A DNA stretch of 64,000 bases, from NCBI RefSeq assembly GCF_014647595.1, contig NZ_BMPM01000002.1:496001-560000 (forward strand), read 5' to 3'. Positions within the stretch are counted from its first letter, which is position 1. The number at the start of each line of letters is the position of its first letter. The stretch is from Paenarthrobacter histidinolovorans (lineage in GTDB: Bacteria > Actinomycetota > Actinomycetes > Actinomycetales > Micrococcaceae). The translations under genes were made by a program, and so were the position numbers. Below the pieces are notes generated by a model. It did not search any database, was not told where the DNA came from, and saw only the letters and a list, made by a program, of their open reading frames with translations. This document shows positions 44,049-51,987 of this stretch, in pieces.

Positions 44049-47000
44049 GACAGTTCTCCCTTCTTCGCGTCCTTCTCGGTCAGCGCGAACACCACGGCCG
44101 CCGCTGAGACGAAGGGACGGATGTCGGTATATCGCTCCGTGATAGCCGCAATCTCACGAGTCTCTTCCTCGGCGAGATTGGCCAGGCGATTCTCCATCGA
44201 TCGGATGTCCAATCTGTACTGTTCAGCCTGCCTTGGGTCGAGGTCGAACAGCATCCCCTCGAGCTCCTGCTGATTCTCGCGCCTATCACGCAGGGATTCT
44301 TCCAGGTTGCGGCGGAAATTGGCGAAGATCTGTCGGGCGCGGTCGGTATCAGCGTCCCTGCGCTTCTCCAGATCCGCAGTAACAGACTCCTGGTTCTTGA
44401 CGGCTCGGTTACGCATCTCTGCCTCCAGGCGAGAGCGCAAACGGCCATCGTCGGCGTTCCACTCTTGCGCCAGTCGCGTTCGGATGCTTCCCTCAGCCAG
44501 AGTGAGGTCCGTCGCGTCAAGGGTCTGTTCGAGCAGGGCTTCAGCCTTGGCCTCGGCCAGCCGCTGCCCCTTGACACGGATGCCAGTCACGAAGACTTCC
44601 TCGTGCAGGCGCAGCCCTCCCCTGCCGACAAGCACCAGGCGGGAGATCGCTGCGACGCAGGACTGGTCAATACCGGGCACCACCACTGCGGTCACCCGGT
44701 TGATGGAGGACTCTGCGCTGAACAGCGAGGCGCGCAAAATGCGGGAGGCCTTCTGCATCAAACCGTGCCCAAGGTGAACGTGCACGATGTCCTCGAACCC
44801 GCCCTGGAGCACGGAGTCATCGAAGGTGATGGGTCGGTAAACACCCGGTTGCAGTCGGGTGTCCAGGCCCTTGACAGCATCCTGCCAGGACCGGCCGAGC
44901 AACGGTACGCGGAACACTTGGGCGTCGTTGTCCTGTGAACCCTCCTCGACCAAGGTGGGCTGGTTGGTCAGGGTGAGCGCCGTGTCAATGACGCGCCGGG
45001 AGTTGTACGGCGTCAGGTGCATGCGCTCCTTTTGCACGCCGTAGGTGTTGGCCAGCTCGGTCAGGACTCGGTTGACCTCTTGGTCTCCGGCCATTGCCTT
45101 GTTGATGATGTGGTCGTCTTCTTTGAACCCTTGGGACCGCGTGGGGACCTTGATTCGACCAAAGTGGTTCTGAATCTCGGCGTCAATCACCGGATTCACC
45201 GAGCCTAGGTCGTCGGCGACCGTGGCGACCTTCTCGGCAATGCGGCGCATGAACTCCATGTCCGTACCGTAAGTCCCGGCGGTCTGATCAGGCAGGAACT
45301 GGAACACTTGCGGAACCTCGGTCTGCCCATATCGGTCAATGCGACCGATGCGTTGCTCCAGCCGCGACGGGTTGAACGGAACGTCGAAGTTCACCAGACG
45401 ATGGCAGTATGCCTGAAGGTCGATTCCCTCCCCCGCGGCGTCGGTAGCGACCAAGATGCGGATAGGTTCACGACTGGGGTCGGCGTTGAAGCGGGCGCGG
45501 GTCAGCTCACGATCTTCGGTTCCGATCGAGCCCTCGATTGTGGCAAGCCGGGTTTCGTCATAACCACGCTGGCGGAGGTTCTCCACAATCCAGTTCAGAG
45601 TGTCGGCGTATTCGGTGAAGATCACCACGCGCTCGTTGGCCCATGTCTTGCCGTCGGGCCTGCAGATCGCGTTCAACCACTCAATCAGGGCCTTCAAACG
45701 TGAATCCGGCTTGGACCGGTAGCCCAGCCCCCAGTCCACGAGCCGTCCGACCTGCTCCGGCGTGGCCGTGACAAGCGGGTCGGTCACCTTGGAATGGCGC
45801 AGTGCGTCAAACTCCGGGTGCTCGGCACCACCCTCTTCCTCGTCGGATTGGTCTGAACCGAGGACCTCGGCGTAGTACTCGTCCTCGTCATCCCATTCCC
45901 TTTGGGCCGCCGAGGTAGCTTGGCGGTAGCCGGCCAGGGTGGATCCGAACGCGTATGGGCTGGACAGGAGGCGCTTTTTCAGCAGCATCGAGACGATGTC
46001 ACCTGAGCGCTTCTGACCGTTGGCCCGAGCGCTCGCCTCCAAGATGCCATCGAGGGTCTCGAACGCTTCCTGTTCGTCCTCGCCTGGAGCGAAGTGGATC
46101 GTCTTGAGTTGACGAGCTTTGAAGCCCTTCTCCTTGATGTCCCGCTTAAGTCGACGAACTGTCACTTCCTTGAGCGCCTGGGCATCGACCGTGGCACCGC
46201 GGGAGAAACGGCGGTTGTCAATCATCTCCAGCAGCGCTGTGAACGACTCCGAGTGCCCGTTGTGCGGCGTCGCGGACAGGAAGAGCCGGTGCTCACAGAC
46301 CTTGGCCAGGTCACGAACCGCGGCCGTGCGCTGGGAATCCACCGCGTATCCGCGGGCACCGCCCAGCGACGTCGGGCTCGATGGGGCGACGTGATGGGCT
46401 TCGTCGACCACGAGTACGTCGAACGCATAGCGGCGGGCACTGTTGACCTTGCGGGCCTCCGAGTAGACGTCCCGCATCAACCGCTGGGCGCGAAGCCCTG
46501 GCAACCATGCCATGGACACGATCACCCGCGGGAATAAGCGGAAGGGATTGGCATTCAGGCCATGCGTCCGACGCACCTCGGCCATAACATCGGAGTTGAC
46601 GATAACGAAGTCCAGGCCGAACTTCTCACGCATCTCGTCTTGCCACTTCAGCGCCAGGCTCGGTGGGCACACGATCACGACAGAGCGGGCGCGGTGTCGC
46701 AGCAGAAGCTCCTGGACGACCAAGCCGGCCTCAATAGTCTTGCCCAGGCCGACGTCGTCCGCCAGAAGTAGATTGGTGCGCGGCGCATGCAGTGCGCGGC
46801 GCAATGGCTCGAGCTGATAGGCCTCGACGTTCGCTCCCGAACGGAACGGCGCCTGGAATGCTCCCTCGTTCGCCGAAGTCACCGCGCCCCATCGAACGGC
46901 GTCGACAAAGGCCGCCAGTCGGTTCGGGTCGTCGAACCCCTCCGAGGTGATCATCTCAGGCAAGCCCTGGTCCGGAGCGACCGAGTGGCCAACTTCCAGC

Positions 47001-47209
47001 TCCCAGATCACGTTGAGCTCTTCGCCCATTCGGTCTTCAGCCAACGATTGCAGCGAGATCACATGGTTGAGCTGCGGGACCCCGTCGTCAGCCGCGCTGC
47101 GTGGAAGACCCTGCTCGCGGACGTCCGCGACGGCCCAATTCGCACCGCGAACCTCGACAATGTCACCCGGCTTAGGGAGTCGTGGCATCGCATCCAGCTG
47201 GACGGTCAT
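44045..47209 (-). CDS. drmD: DISARM class 1 SNF2-like helicase DrmD
   Basis: This 1054-residue Swi2/Snf2-type ATPase has motif I LLADDVGLGKTIEAGLVVQE near residue 151, VVIVCPPSLALKWQDEM (motif Ia), and DEAH box LVVDEAHHVAPSS near residue 268. Motif III is LFLSATPHNGHSESF, and motif VI is QRIGRIDRYGQTEVPQ near residue 623. A long charged coiled coil occupies residues 880-1010. DrmD is the signature of class 1 DISARM, where it replaces the cytosine methylase arrangement of class 2. It is the first gene of the operon, with about 430 bp of non-coding DNA in front. Confidence 0.95.
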   Translation of the reverse strand: MTVQLDAMPRLPKPGDIVEVRGANWAVADVREQGLPRSAADDGVPQLNHVISLQSLAEDRMGEELNVIWELEVGHSVAPDQGLPEMITSEGFDDPNRLAAFVDAVRWGAVTSANEGAFQAPFRSGANVEAYQLEPLRRALHAPRTNLLLADDVGLGKTIEAGLVVQELLLRHRARSVVIVCPPSLALKWQDEMREKFGLDFVIVNSDVMAEVRRTHGLNANPFRLFPRVIVSMAWLPGLRAQRLMRDVYSEARKVNSARRYAFDVLVVDEAHHVAPSSPTSLGGARGYAVDSQRTAAVRDLAKVCEHRLFLSATPHNGHSESFTALLEMIDNRRFSRGATVDAQALKEVTVRRLKRDIKEKGFKARQLKTIHFAPGEDEQEAFETLDGILEASARANGQKRSGDIVSMLLKKRLLSSPYAFGSTLAGYRQATSAAQREWDDEDEYYAEVLGSDQSDEEEGGAEHPEFDALRHSKVTDPLVTATPEQVGRLVDWGLGYRSKPDSRLKALIEWLNAICRPDGKTWANERVVIFTEYADTLNWIVENLRQRGYDETRLATIEGSIGTEDRELTRARFNADPSREPIRILVATDAAGEGIDLQAYCHRLVNFDVPFNPSRLEQRIGRIDRYGQTEVPQVFQFLPDQTAGTYGTDMEFMRRIAEKVATVADDLGSVNPVIDAEIQNHFGRIKVPTRSQGFKEDDHIINKAMAGDQEVNRVLTELANTYGVQKERMHLTPYNSRRVIDTALTLTNQPTLVEEGSQDNDAQVFRVPLLGRSWQDAVKGLDTRLQPGVYRPITFDDSVLQGGFEDIVHVHLGHGLMQKASRILRASLFSAESSINRVTAVVVPGIDQSCVAAISRLVLVGRGGLRLHEEVFVTGIRVKGQRLAEAKAEALLEQTLDATDLTLAEGSIRTRLAQEWNADDGRLRSRLEAEMRNRAVKNQESVTADLEKRRDADTDRARQIFANFRRNLEESLRDRRENQQELEGMLFDLDPRQAEQYRLDIRSMENRLANLAEEETREIAAITERYTDIRPFVSAAAVVFALTEKDAKKGELS

Positions 47210-47636
47210 CGGATTGGCTCCATTTCATCCAATTCCAGCCTGACGTTCAGTTCACCAGCAGTAGGAACAGAAACCGCAACCACACACTCCCCATTTCATT
47301 CGAGCCAACGGAATATAGCATTCCATAGTCAAACTTAGTGCACGGATAAGCAGGACCCGCAGGTCAAGAGACCGCTCGGAAAGACCATGACCGGCAACGA
47401 AGTTCTCGAGGCGGCCCATAGCAGATGCGGTCAGGCCGCTTTCCACCTCACTTTCCGGCGCTGATTGCTAGAGCGCGTTAGGTTCCGTGCGGTCTAATGA
47501 CTCGTCCCAGGGTTGTCAATCCGTTCGTTAGGATCCCATCACTGCGTCGGTGCCTGACGAGCTTCGGTGCTGGACTTGCGACTCTTGCTGCGCTCCGTTG
47601 GCGTTTCTAAGTCAGGAAAATGGTCTAGCAGCCTGC
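47210..47636. other. Upstream region of the DISARM operon
   Basis: This 427-bp region has no convincing gene. On the minus strand TATATT at about 47319-47314 could be a -10 element. It sits inside GGAAT-ATAGC-ATTCC (47310-47324), a 15-bp inverted repeat that could be an operator. No regulator gene is adjacent. The remainder shows no structure that could be recognised. Confidence 0.45.
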
Positions 47637-48643
47637 CTATTGCGCCACGGCCGCAGCAGTCGCGAACACGTCGGCTGGCATCGGCCGATGCAGCTTCCAC
47701 GTGATCGCAATCGGCTTCTCCCCCGAATGCTGGACGTAGTCCACCTGCCCTAGACACTTGTAAGGAACCGTCAAGCCAGTTTCATCCTCAGCGGCGTCTC
47801 GGGTAAACAGCAAGATTCGCGAGCCGTTGGCCTTCCGGTCCAAATAGCGTCCACCGACCGGGCTGGAGGGAGACGTGGTGTTCTGAGATTCCCAGTGGAA
47901 CAAATCAGGACTGATGGCGTAGTCCCTGTACATGGTGGTCGCGGAGTGCTTCCTATTGTCTTTGTTCAGCGTGACGAAGAAGGCGTCCGTCGCCGTAGCT
48001 GGACACCAGGCGACTCCCTCGCGATGCTGCACGTTCCTCCCGCGTTCGAGCGAGCCGTATTCGAGAGCCGCGAGGATTTCTTCGCGCCCGTAGGTTGCGT
48101 GAGAGAGCATTGGAATGTGCCGGAGCCCGGCACCTAGACCCATCGCAGCGTGTTTCGATGCCGCAACTCCCAGAATGACAATCTGCTTGATCTCGCTGCA
48201 CACAAACGGGTAGCCGCGCAGGTGGTCGAGTCCGTCGTCGTACGTTTTGAAACCGCCGCCGTCGTCCCACAGCGTGTAAAACACATCCGCGCGAACGTTT
48301 GCTCCCGTGGGCCAAGATCCGCGTAGCGGGGCGCATCCTCCCCCACAAGCTTCGCGTAAGCCTCAGCACGCTCGGGATCATCCACATGAATGAGAGCCGC
48401 CATGCGTCCTAGGAGTTTCTTCTCCTCCGTATCGGAACGATCGCAATGAGCTCCCTTGAGCACCGACTCAAAGCCGGAAAAACCGCCAATCAATTGTGCT
48501 TGACGGAGGTAGCCAGTCCACGAATCCTTCGTTGAACGGTAGATCGACTTGAGGTCGCTCCCCGACTCCCGTAGATACGCTGCCAACTCTGTTTCCGCGT
48601 AGGAGGCTACGTCCCGGACCAGCTGCGCACGGTTGAATCGCAA
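47637..48643 (-). pseudogene. Remnant of a DUF3427-domain DEAD/DEAH helicase
   Basis: Two frames join into one C-terminal region of about 335 residues. The first, 48643 to about 48290, reads RFNRAQLVRDVASYAETELA...LGPREQTFARM. The second, from about 48286 to 47637, continues FYTLWDDGGGFKTYDDGLDHL...KLHRPMPADVFATAAAVAQ, which is the DUF3427 end of large restriction-type helicases. One base is lost near 48287. The upstream two-thirds, with the helicase and nuclease parts, are gone: the frame meets a stop near 48691. It is a decayed defence gene at the upstream edge of the DISARM operon. Confidence 0.8.
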
Positions 48644-49032
48644 CTGATGAGCGGCGCGGATCGTCGAAGGACCATGGAATAGGAACGTTGGCTAATAAAG
48701 TGGCGGAATTCGGTGCTCCTCAGCTCGCTCCTCAAACTCCTCCGCTTCTTCCTAGCACGCTAAAGCCATGGCTTGATCCGGAGGAACCTCCACCTGGCGG
48801 TGGAATTCGCGCTGGCTATGGTTTTCGAACTGAATGGGTGAGTGCCTCCGATAAGTCGCTAATCGCAACTGAACTCGGTGACTCGGTGCACGGCAAGAAG
48901 CTAGGCATGAACGTTCAAGAAGATGCGAACGCCGATTCATAGGAGAGCCAGCGCAGGTCCTCATCCGTTGTCTGACCTGACCCCAGTACGCCGCCACCGC
49001 TTGCTTTTGCAGCCGAGCATCTGCTCTGGCAA
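48644..49032. other. Gene-free junction at the right edge of the defence island
   Basis: These 389 bp hold no convincing gene. A plus-strand frame at 48688-48942 has poor codon character. No tRNA, direct repeat or integrase was found. The truncation of the DUF3427 gene places an old breakpoint near 48640-48690. Confidence 0.5.
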
Positions 49033-49926
49033 TCACGTCAGCGTCCCTGACTTCTTCCGGAGGTTTGGGACAGCATCCGCCCCCTGCACCAAACCCACCG
49101 CCCCCAGCACCAACACCGCACCCACAATCTGCCACCCCGACAACGACTCCCCAAGGAACACGAACCCCAGCACCGTCGCAACGAGCGGGCTCAGGAATCC
49201 CAGGAACGAGACCACCATCGTGGGCAGCCGCTGGATCCCCCGGAACCACACCGCGTAAGCAGCCAACGCACCAATCACACTCAAATAGGCAAACCCCGCC
49301 ACGTTGGGCAGCGAAACCGACCCCGGCAGCCCTTCAACCACCAGCGTCACCGGCAGCAGCATCACCCCACCCATCGCCAACTGAAGGCCGGTAAACCCAA
49401 GCAGCCCCACGCCGTCGGGCCTTCCCCAGCGTTTGGTGAGGACAATCCCCGCCGCCATGCTCAGCGCGCCGGCCATCCCGGCAAGCACACCAATGACCGT
49501 CAGCGACGCGTCGGAGCGCAGGACCAGCAAACCGACCCCAGCGGCACCCACAGCACACGCCACGATGTGGGCCGGGCGGATCCTCTCCCCCAGCAGCAAC
49601 GCACCAAGAAAGAGGACAAACAGTGGCTGGATCGACCCAACCAGCGCTGCGAGACCACCCGGCAGCTGGTACGCGGTGAAGAAAAGCAGGAAGAAGAACA
49701 GTCCGATGTTCAGCGCGCCCAGCGCCGCGGCCTTGAACCACCAGCTCCCCCGCGGCCAGGTTCGGGTGAGGAGCATCAGCACAATACCGGCAGGCAAAGC
49801 CCGCACGGTTGCGGCCAGGAGCGGCCTGTCGGCGGGAAGAAACTGCGTTGTCACCAGATAGGTGGAACCCCAGACCATGGGCGCGAGCGCCGTGATGAAG
49901 AGGTCGCGGGGAGATATCCGAGCCAT
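49033..49926 (-). CDS. EamA/DMT-family transporter
   Basis: This 297-residue protein has ten membrane helices in two EamA halves. The first begins FITALAPMVWGSTYLVTTQFL and the second GVLAGMAGALSMAAGIVLTKRW. It is a drug/metabolite exporter of the RhaT/YdcZ type; amino acids or aromatic compounds are common substrates. It diverges from a MarR gene at a distance of about 90 bp, so it is the likely target of that repressor. It abuts the defence island. Confidence 0.9.
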   Translation of the reverse strand: MARISPRDLFITALAPMVWGSTYLVTTQFLPADRPLLAATVRALPAGIVLMLLTRTWPRGSWWFKAAALGALNIGLFFFLLFFTAYQLPGGLAALVGSIQPLFVLFLGALLLGERIRPAHIVACAVGAAGVGLLVLRSDASLTVIGVLAGMAGALSMAAGIVLTKRWGRPDGVGLLGFTGLQLAMGGVMLLPVTLVVEGLPGSVSLPNVAGFAYLSVIGALAAYAVWFRGIQRLPTMVVSFLGFLSPLVATVLGFVFLGESLSGWQIVGAVLVLGAVGLVQGADAVPNLRKKSGTLT

Positions 49927-50013
49927 TGTTCACTTCCATACATTTCGATGTCGAATTATTTGATGTATGACAATGTAGGTGTTGTACTGTTTGAGGTCAA
50001 GCATGGGAGGCCA

Positions 50014-50517
50014 ATGGACCGCGACGCAGTGGACACGATTCTTGACCAGTGGAACCGGGAGCGCCCCGACCTGGACGTCAGCTCCATGGGTATCTTGGGC
50101 CGGCTCGCAAGGGCGAGTCGCCTGGCGTCACTCGACGTCCAGAAATTCATGAACCAGTTCGGGCTGGAGCCTTGGGAGTTCGACGTCCTGGCAACCTTGC
50201 GGCGGTCGGCGGCCGAGGCCCCGCTCACGCCCGGGCAACTCGCCAGCCTCACCATGATCGGCTCTGCGGCCATGACTAACCGCGTAGATCGATTGGTGAA
50301 CCGCGGCCTGATCCACCGCGAAACCAACCCCGGGAACCGCCGTCAGCTATTGGTTAGCCTCACACCCGAGGGCCTCGCCCTCGTTGACGAAGTGGTGGAG
50401 CATCACGTGGAGAACCAGCAGAAGATGCTCGACGGCCTCTCCCGCACGGAACAGGCACAGCTGGCGGACCTCCTGCGGAAGTTCCTCCTGGCAAACAACG
50501 ACGGCGCCCCCTCCTAA
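50014..50517 (+). CDS. MarR-family transcriptional regulator
   Basis: This 167-residue protein begins at the ATG at 50014 with GGGAGG just upstream. The winged helix contains LTPGQLASLTMIGSAAMTNRVDRLVNRGL and the wing RETNPGNRRQLLVSLTPEG. Dimerisation helices flank it (ASLDVQKFMNQFGLEPWEFDVLA and EEHHVENQQKMLDGLSRTEQ-like). The region in front, 49935-49990, has inverted TACAT/ATGTA sequences about 20 bp apart that may be its operator over the divergent exporter promoter. Confidence 0.92.
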   Translation: MDRDAVDTILDQWNRERPDLDVSSMGILGRLARASRLASLDVQKFMNQFGLEPWEFDVLATLRRSAAEAPLTPGQLASLTMIGSAAMTNRVDRLVNRGLIHRETNPGNRRQLLVSLTPEGLALVDEVVEHHVENQQKMLDGLSRTEQAQLADLLRKFLLANNDGAPS

Positions 50518-50598
50518 GGCGCCAGCCTCACCGCGCAAGGATGAGGCGTGGCCCGCAGGACTATGACTCCGGGCCATGCCCATCATTGCTGATCTGGT

Positions 50599-50808
50599 TC
50601 AGCTGTCATCGCCATAGTCAGTGCCGCGAGGACCACTACTGCCGCGCTGGCGTTTCTGCAGCCACAAAAGGTACAGGCCATAAAAGGCGCTGGCAAAGCT
50701 GATAACCGCTCCAACGAACCGCCACCAAACGAACGGCTGCCAGGTCCCGAGAACAATCGCCATGCCGAAAAACATCACTACTTGCAACGGGGGCGGCACC
50801 TTCTTCAT
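50599..50808 (-). CDS. Hypothetical two-helix membrane protein
   Basis: This protein of about 69 residues has helices VVMFFGMAIVLGTWQPFVWW and FVGAVISFASAFYGLYLLWL, followed by a polar tail. ATG at 50808 (MKKVPPP) is preferred over the longer TTG or GTG frames. Function unknown. Its upstream side faces phased array 3. Confidence 0.55.
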   Translation of the reverse strand: MKKVPPPLQVVMFFGMAIVLGTWQPFVWWRFVGAVISFASAFYGLYLLWLQKRQRGSSGPRGTDYGDDS

Positions 50809-50908
50809 CGCGACACTTCCCGTCCATTCAGGGCTACCATCCCGCGCAGCCAATGAGGCAAAACGATCTTGCTTTGACCCGCACAGTGTCCGACCGCAAA
50901 AAGCCGTC

Positions 50909-51000
50909 TAGGTGTCGAAAAGCCACAAACTAGGTGGTCTACGACGCAAATTAGGTGCTGGAATACCCAAAAATGAGTGGTCGTCAAGGTCGTCTAGGGG
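50909..51000 (+). repeat. Phased TAGGTGGT-like array 3
   Basis: Units start at 50909 (TAGGTGTC), 50931 (TAGGTGGT), 50952 (TAGGTGCT), 50974 (TGAGTGGT) and 50995 (TAGGGG). The steps are 22, 21, 22 and 21 bp. It is the most complete of the three arrays and fills almost the whole gap between two minus-strand genes. Confidence 0.8.
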
Positions 51001-51025
51001 TCCACGCGGCACCCTCAGCTCATCT

Positions 51026-51880
51026 TCAGTCCGGTGCCGTTCGACCCAGCCACCACGCCGCCATCAAGTCGACCGCAGCTGCGAACTCGTCGAGACGAGG
51101 GCGGTTCAGGAACGCATGCCGGGACCCGGGTAGAACGTGATGCTCGACGTCGACTCCGGCCTCTTGAAGTTCGACGGCGAATTGGTCACCAGAAGCGCGC
51201 ATGACATCCCGGTCTGCGTTGATCATGAAAGTGGATGGGAACCCGCGGAGGTCGTGTCCACCGGGAAATGCATCAGTCAGAGCGGATGCCGATCCCGCAT
51301 AGTTTCGATTCACCACGTTGAGAACCAATCGGGAGTGGGTGAGCCGGCGATGGTCGCGCACTCGTCGTTGAATCTCGACCGACCGAGGATGCACAGCATG
51401 GAAGAATCCGTACGCGAGGACGACTCCCCTCAGGTTCAGGCCCAATTCGACCGCACGCAGTGCCGCGGAGGACGCTAAGCACGCTCCGGCACTTGCCCCA
51501 CCTAGGATCACACCTCCGGCGGACACACCATCCACGTGTCGGAGCGCTGTGACAAGGTCTTCCATTGGCTGCGGAAACCGCGCCCGAGCCGATCCCGTTA
51601 GGAACCGAGGCAACCCTGGAACCGGCGCCAGACGGTAATCAACCGTTACAACCCCAACCCCTCGATCAGCAAGTGCCAGTGCGACGTCATGCGCCTCCGG
51701 CTTATCCAGACCTCCAGCAAAGAACGCTCCGCCATGGGCCCACACCACCGTCGGACCATGCGCAGGCGTCCCCAAATCTGCGGCCGCCCGATACCAGCGG
51801 AGCCGAATGGGCCCCTCCCGCCCTGCCGCCAGCGACTCCCGAAATCCCGGACCGCTGACACTACTCAACAACTCCCCCAT
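51026..51880 (-). CDS. Alpha/beta hydrolase, hormone-sensitive lipase-type esterase
   Basis: This 284-residue protein has the HSL oxyanion-hole motif in VWAHGGAFFAGGLDKPEA, nucleophile Ser in the GGASAGACLASSAAL elbow, Asp in NADRDVMRASGDQF and His in PGSRHAFLNRP. The triad is complete. It is a cytoplasmic carboxylesterase for small acyl esters, and the substrate is unknown. It diverges from the agmatine operon, with the permease operator between the two genes, so it could share that regulation. Confidence 0.92.
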   Translation of the reverse strand: MGELLSSVSGPGFRESLAAGREGPIRLRWYRAAADLGTPAHGPTVVWAHGGAFFAGGLDKPEAHDVALALADRGVGVVTVDYRLAPVPGLPRFLTGSARARFPQPMEDLVTALRHVDGVSAGGVILGGASAGACLASSAALRAVELGLNLRGVVLAYGFFHAVHPRSVEIQRRVRDHRRLTHSRLVLNVVNRNYAGSASALTDAFPGGHDLRGFPSTFMINADRDVMRASGDQFAVELQEAGVDVEHHVLPGSRHAFLNRPRLDEFAAAVDLMAAWWLGRTAPD

Positions 51881-51916
51881 GGCTTCGACCCTAGTCTCCC
51901 GCCATCCAACGCATCT

Positions 51917-51934
51917 TGACTGAAAATTCAGTCA
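51917..51934. promoter_or_regulatory. Operator O1 of the agmatine operon
   Basis: TGACTGAAAATTCAGTCA is a perfect 18-bp palindrome. TTGACT overlapping its left half could be a -35 element. A similar site covers the TetR start codon at 53496-53513, so the TetR protein is the likely binder. Confidence 0.75.
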
Positions 51935-51987
51935 GGATTACAGTTGTCACCATCGCATCGAGTGATGCAGCTCACGAAAGGCTTGCA

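Noticed and set aside
39969..47209. BREX system suggested by the PglX-like methylase
   Set aside because: No pglZ, brxC or brxL is present, while DrmA, DrmB and DrmD are all adjacent.
47252..47446. Minus-strand 64-codon frame upstream of drmD as a possible regulator
   Set aside because: It has no helix-turn-helix and covers the likely promoter and inverted repeat.
48688..48942. Plus-strand 84-codon frame at the island edge
   Set aside because: Codon use is poor, no ribosome site is apparent and no recognisable content was found.
50909..51000. CRISPR-like array from regularly spaced repeats
   Set aside because: Units are 8 bp and imperfect, spacers are 13-14 bp, and no cas genes are near. 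The geometry does not fit CRISPR.
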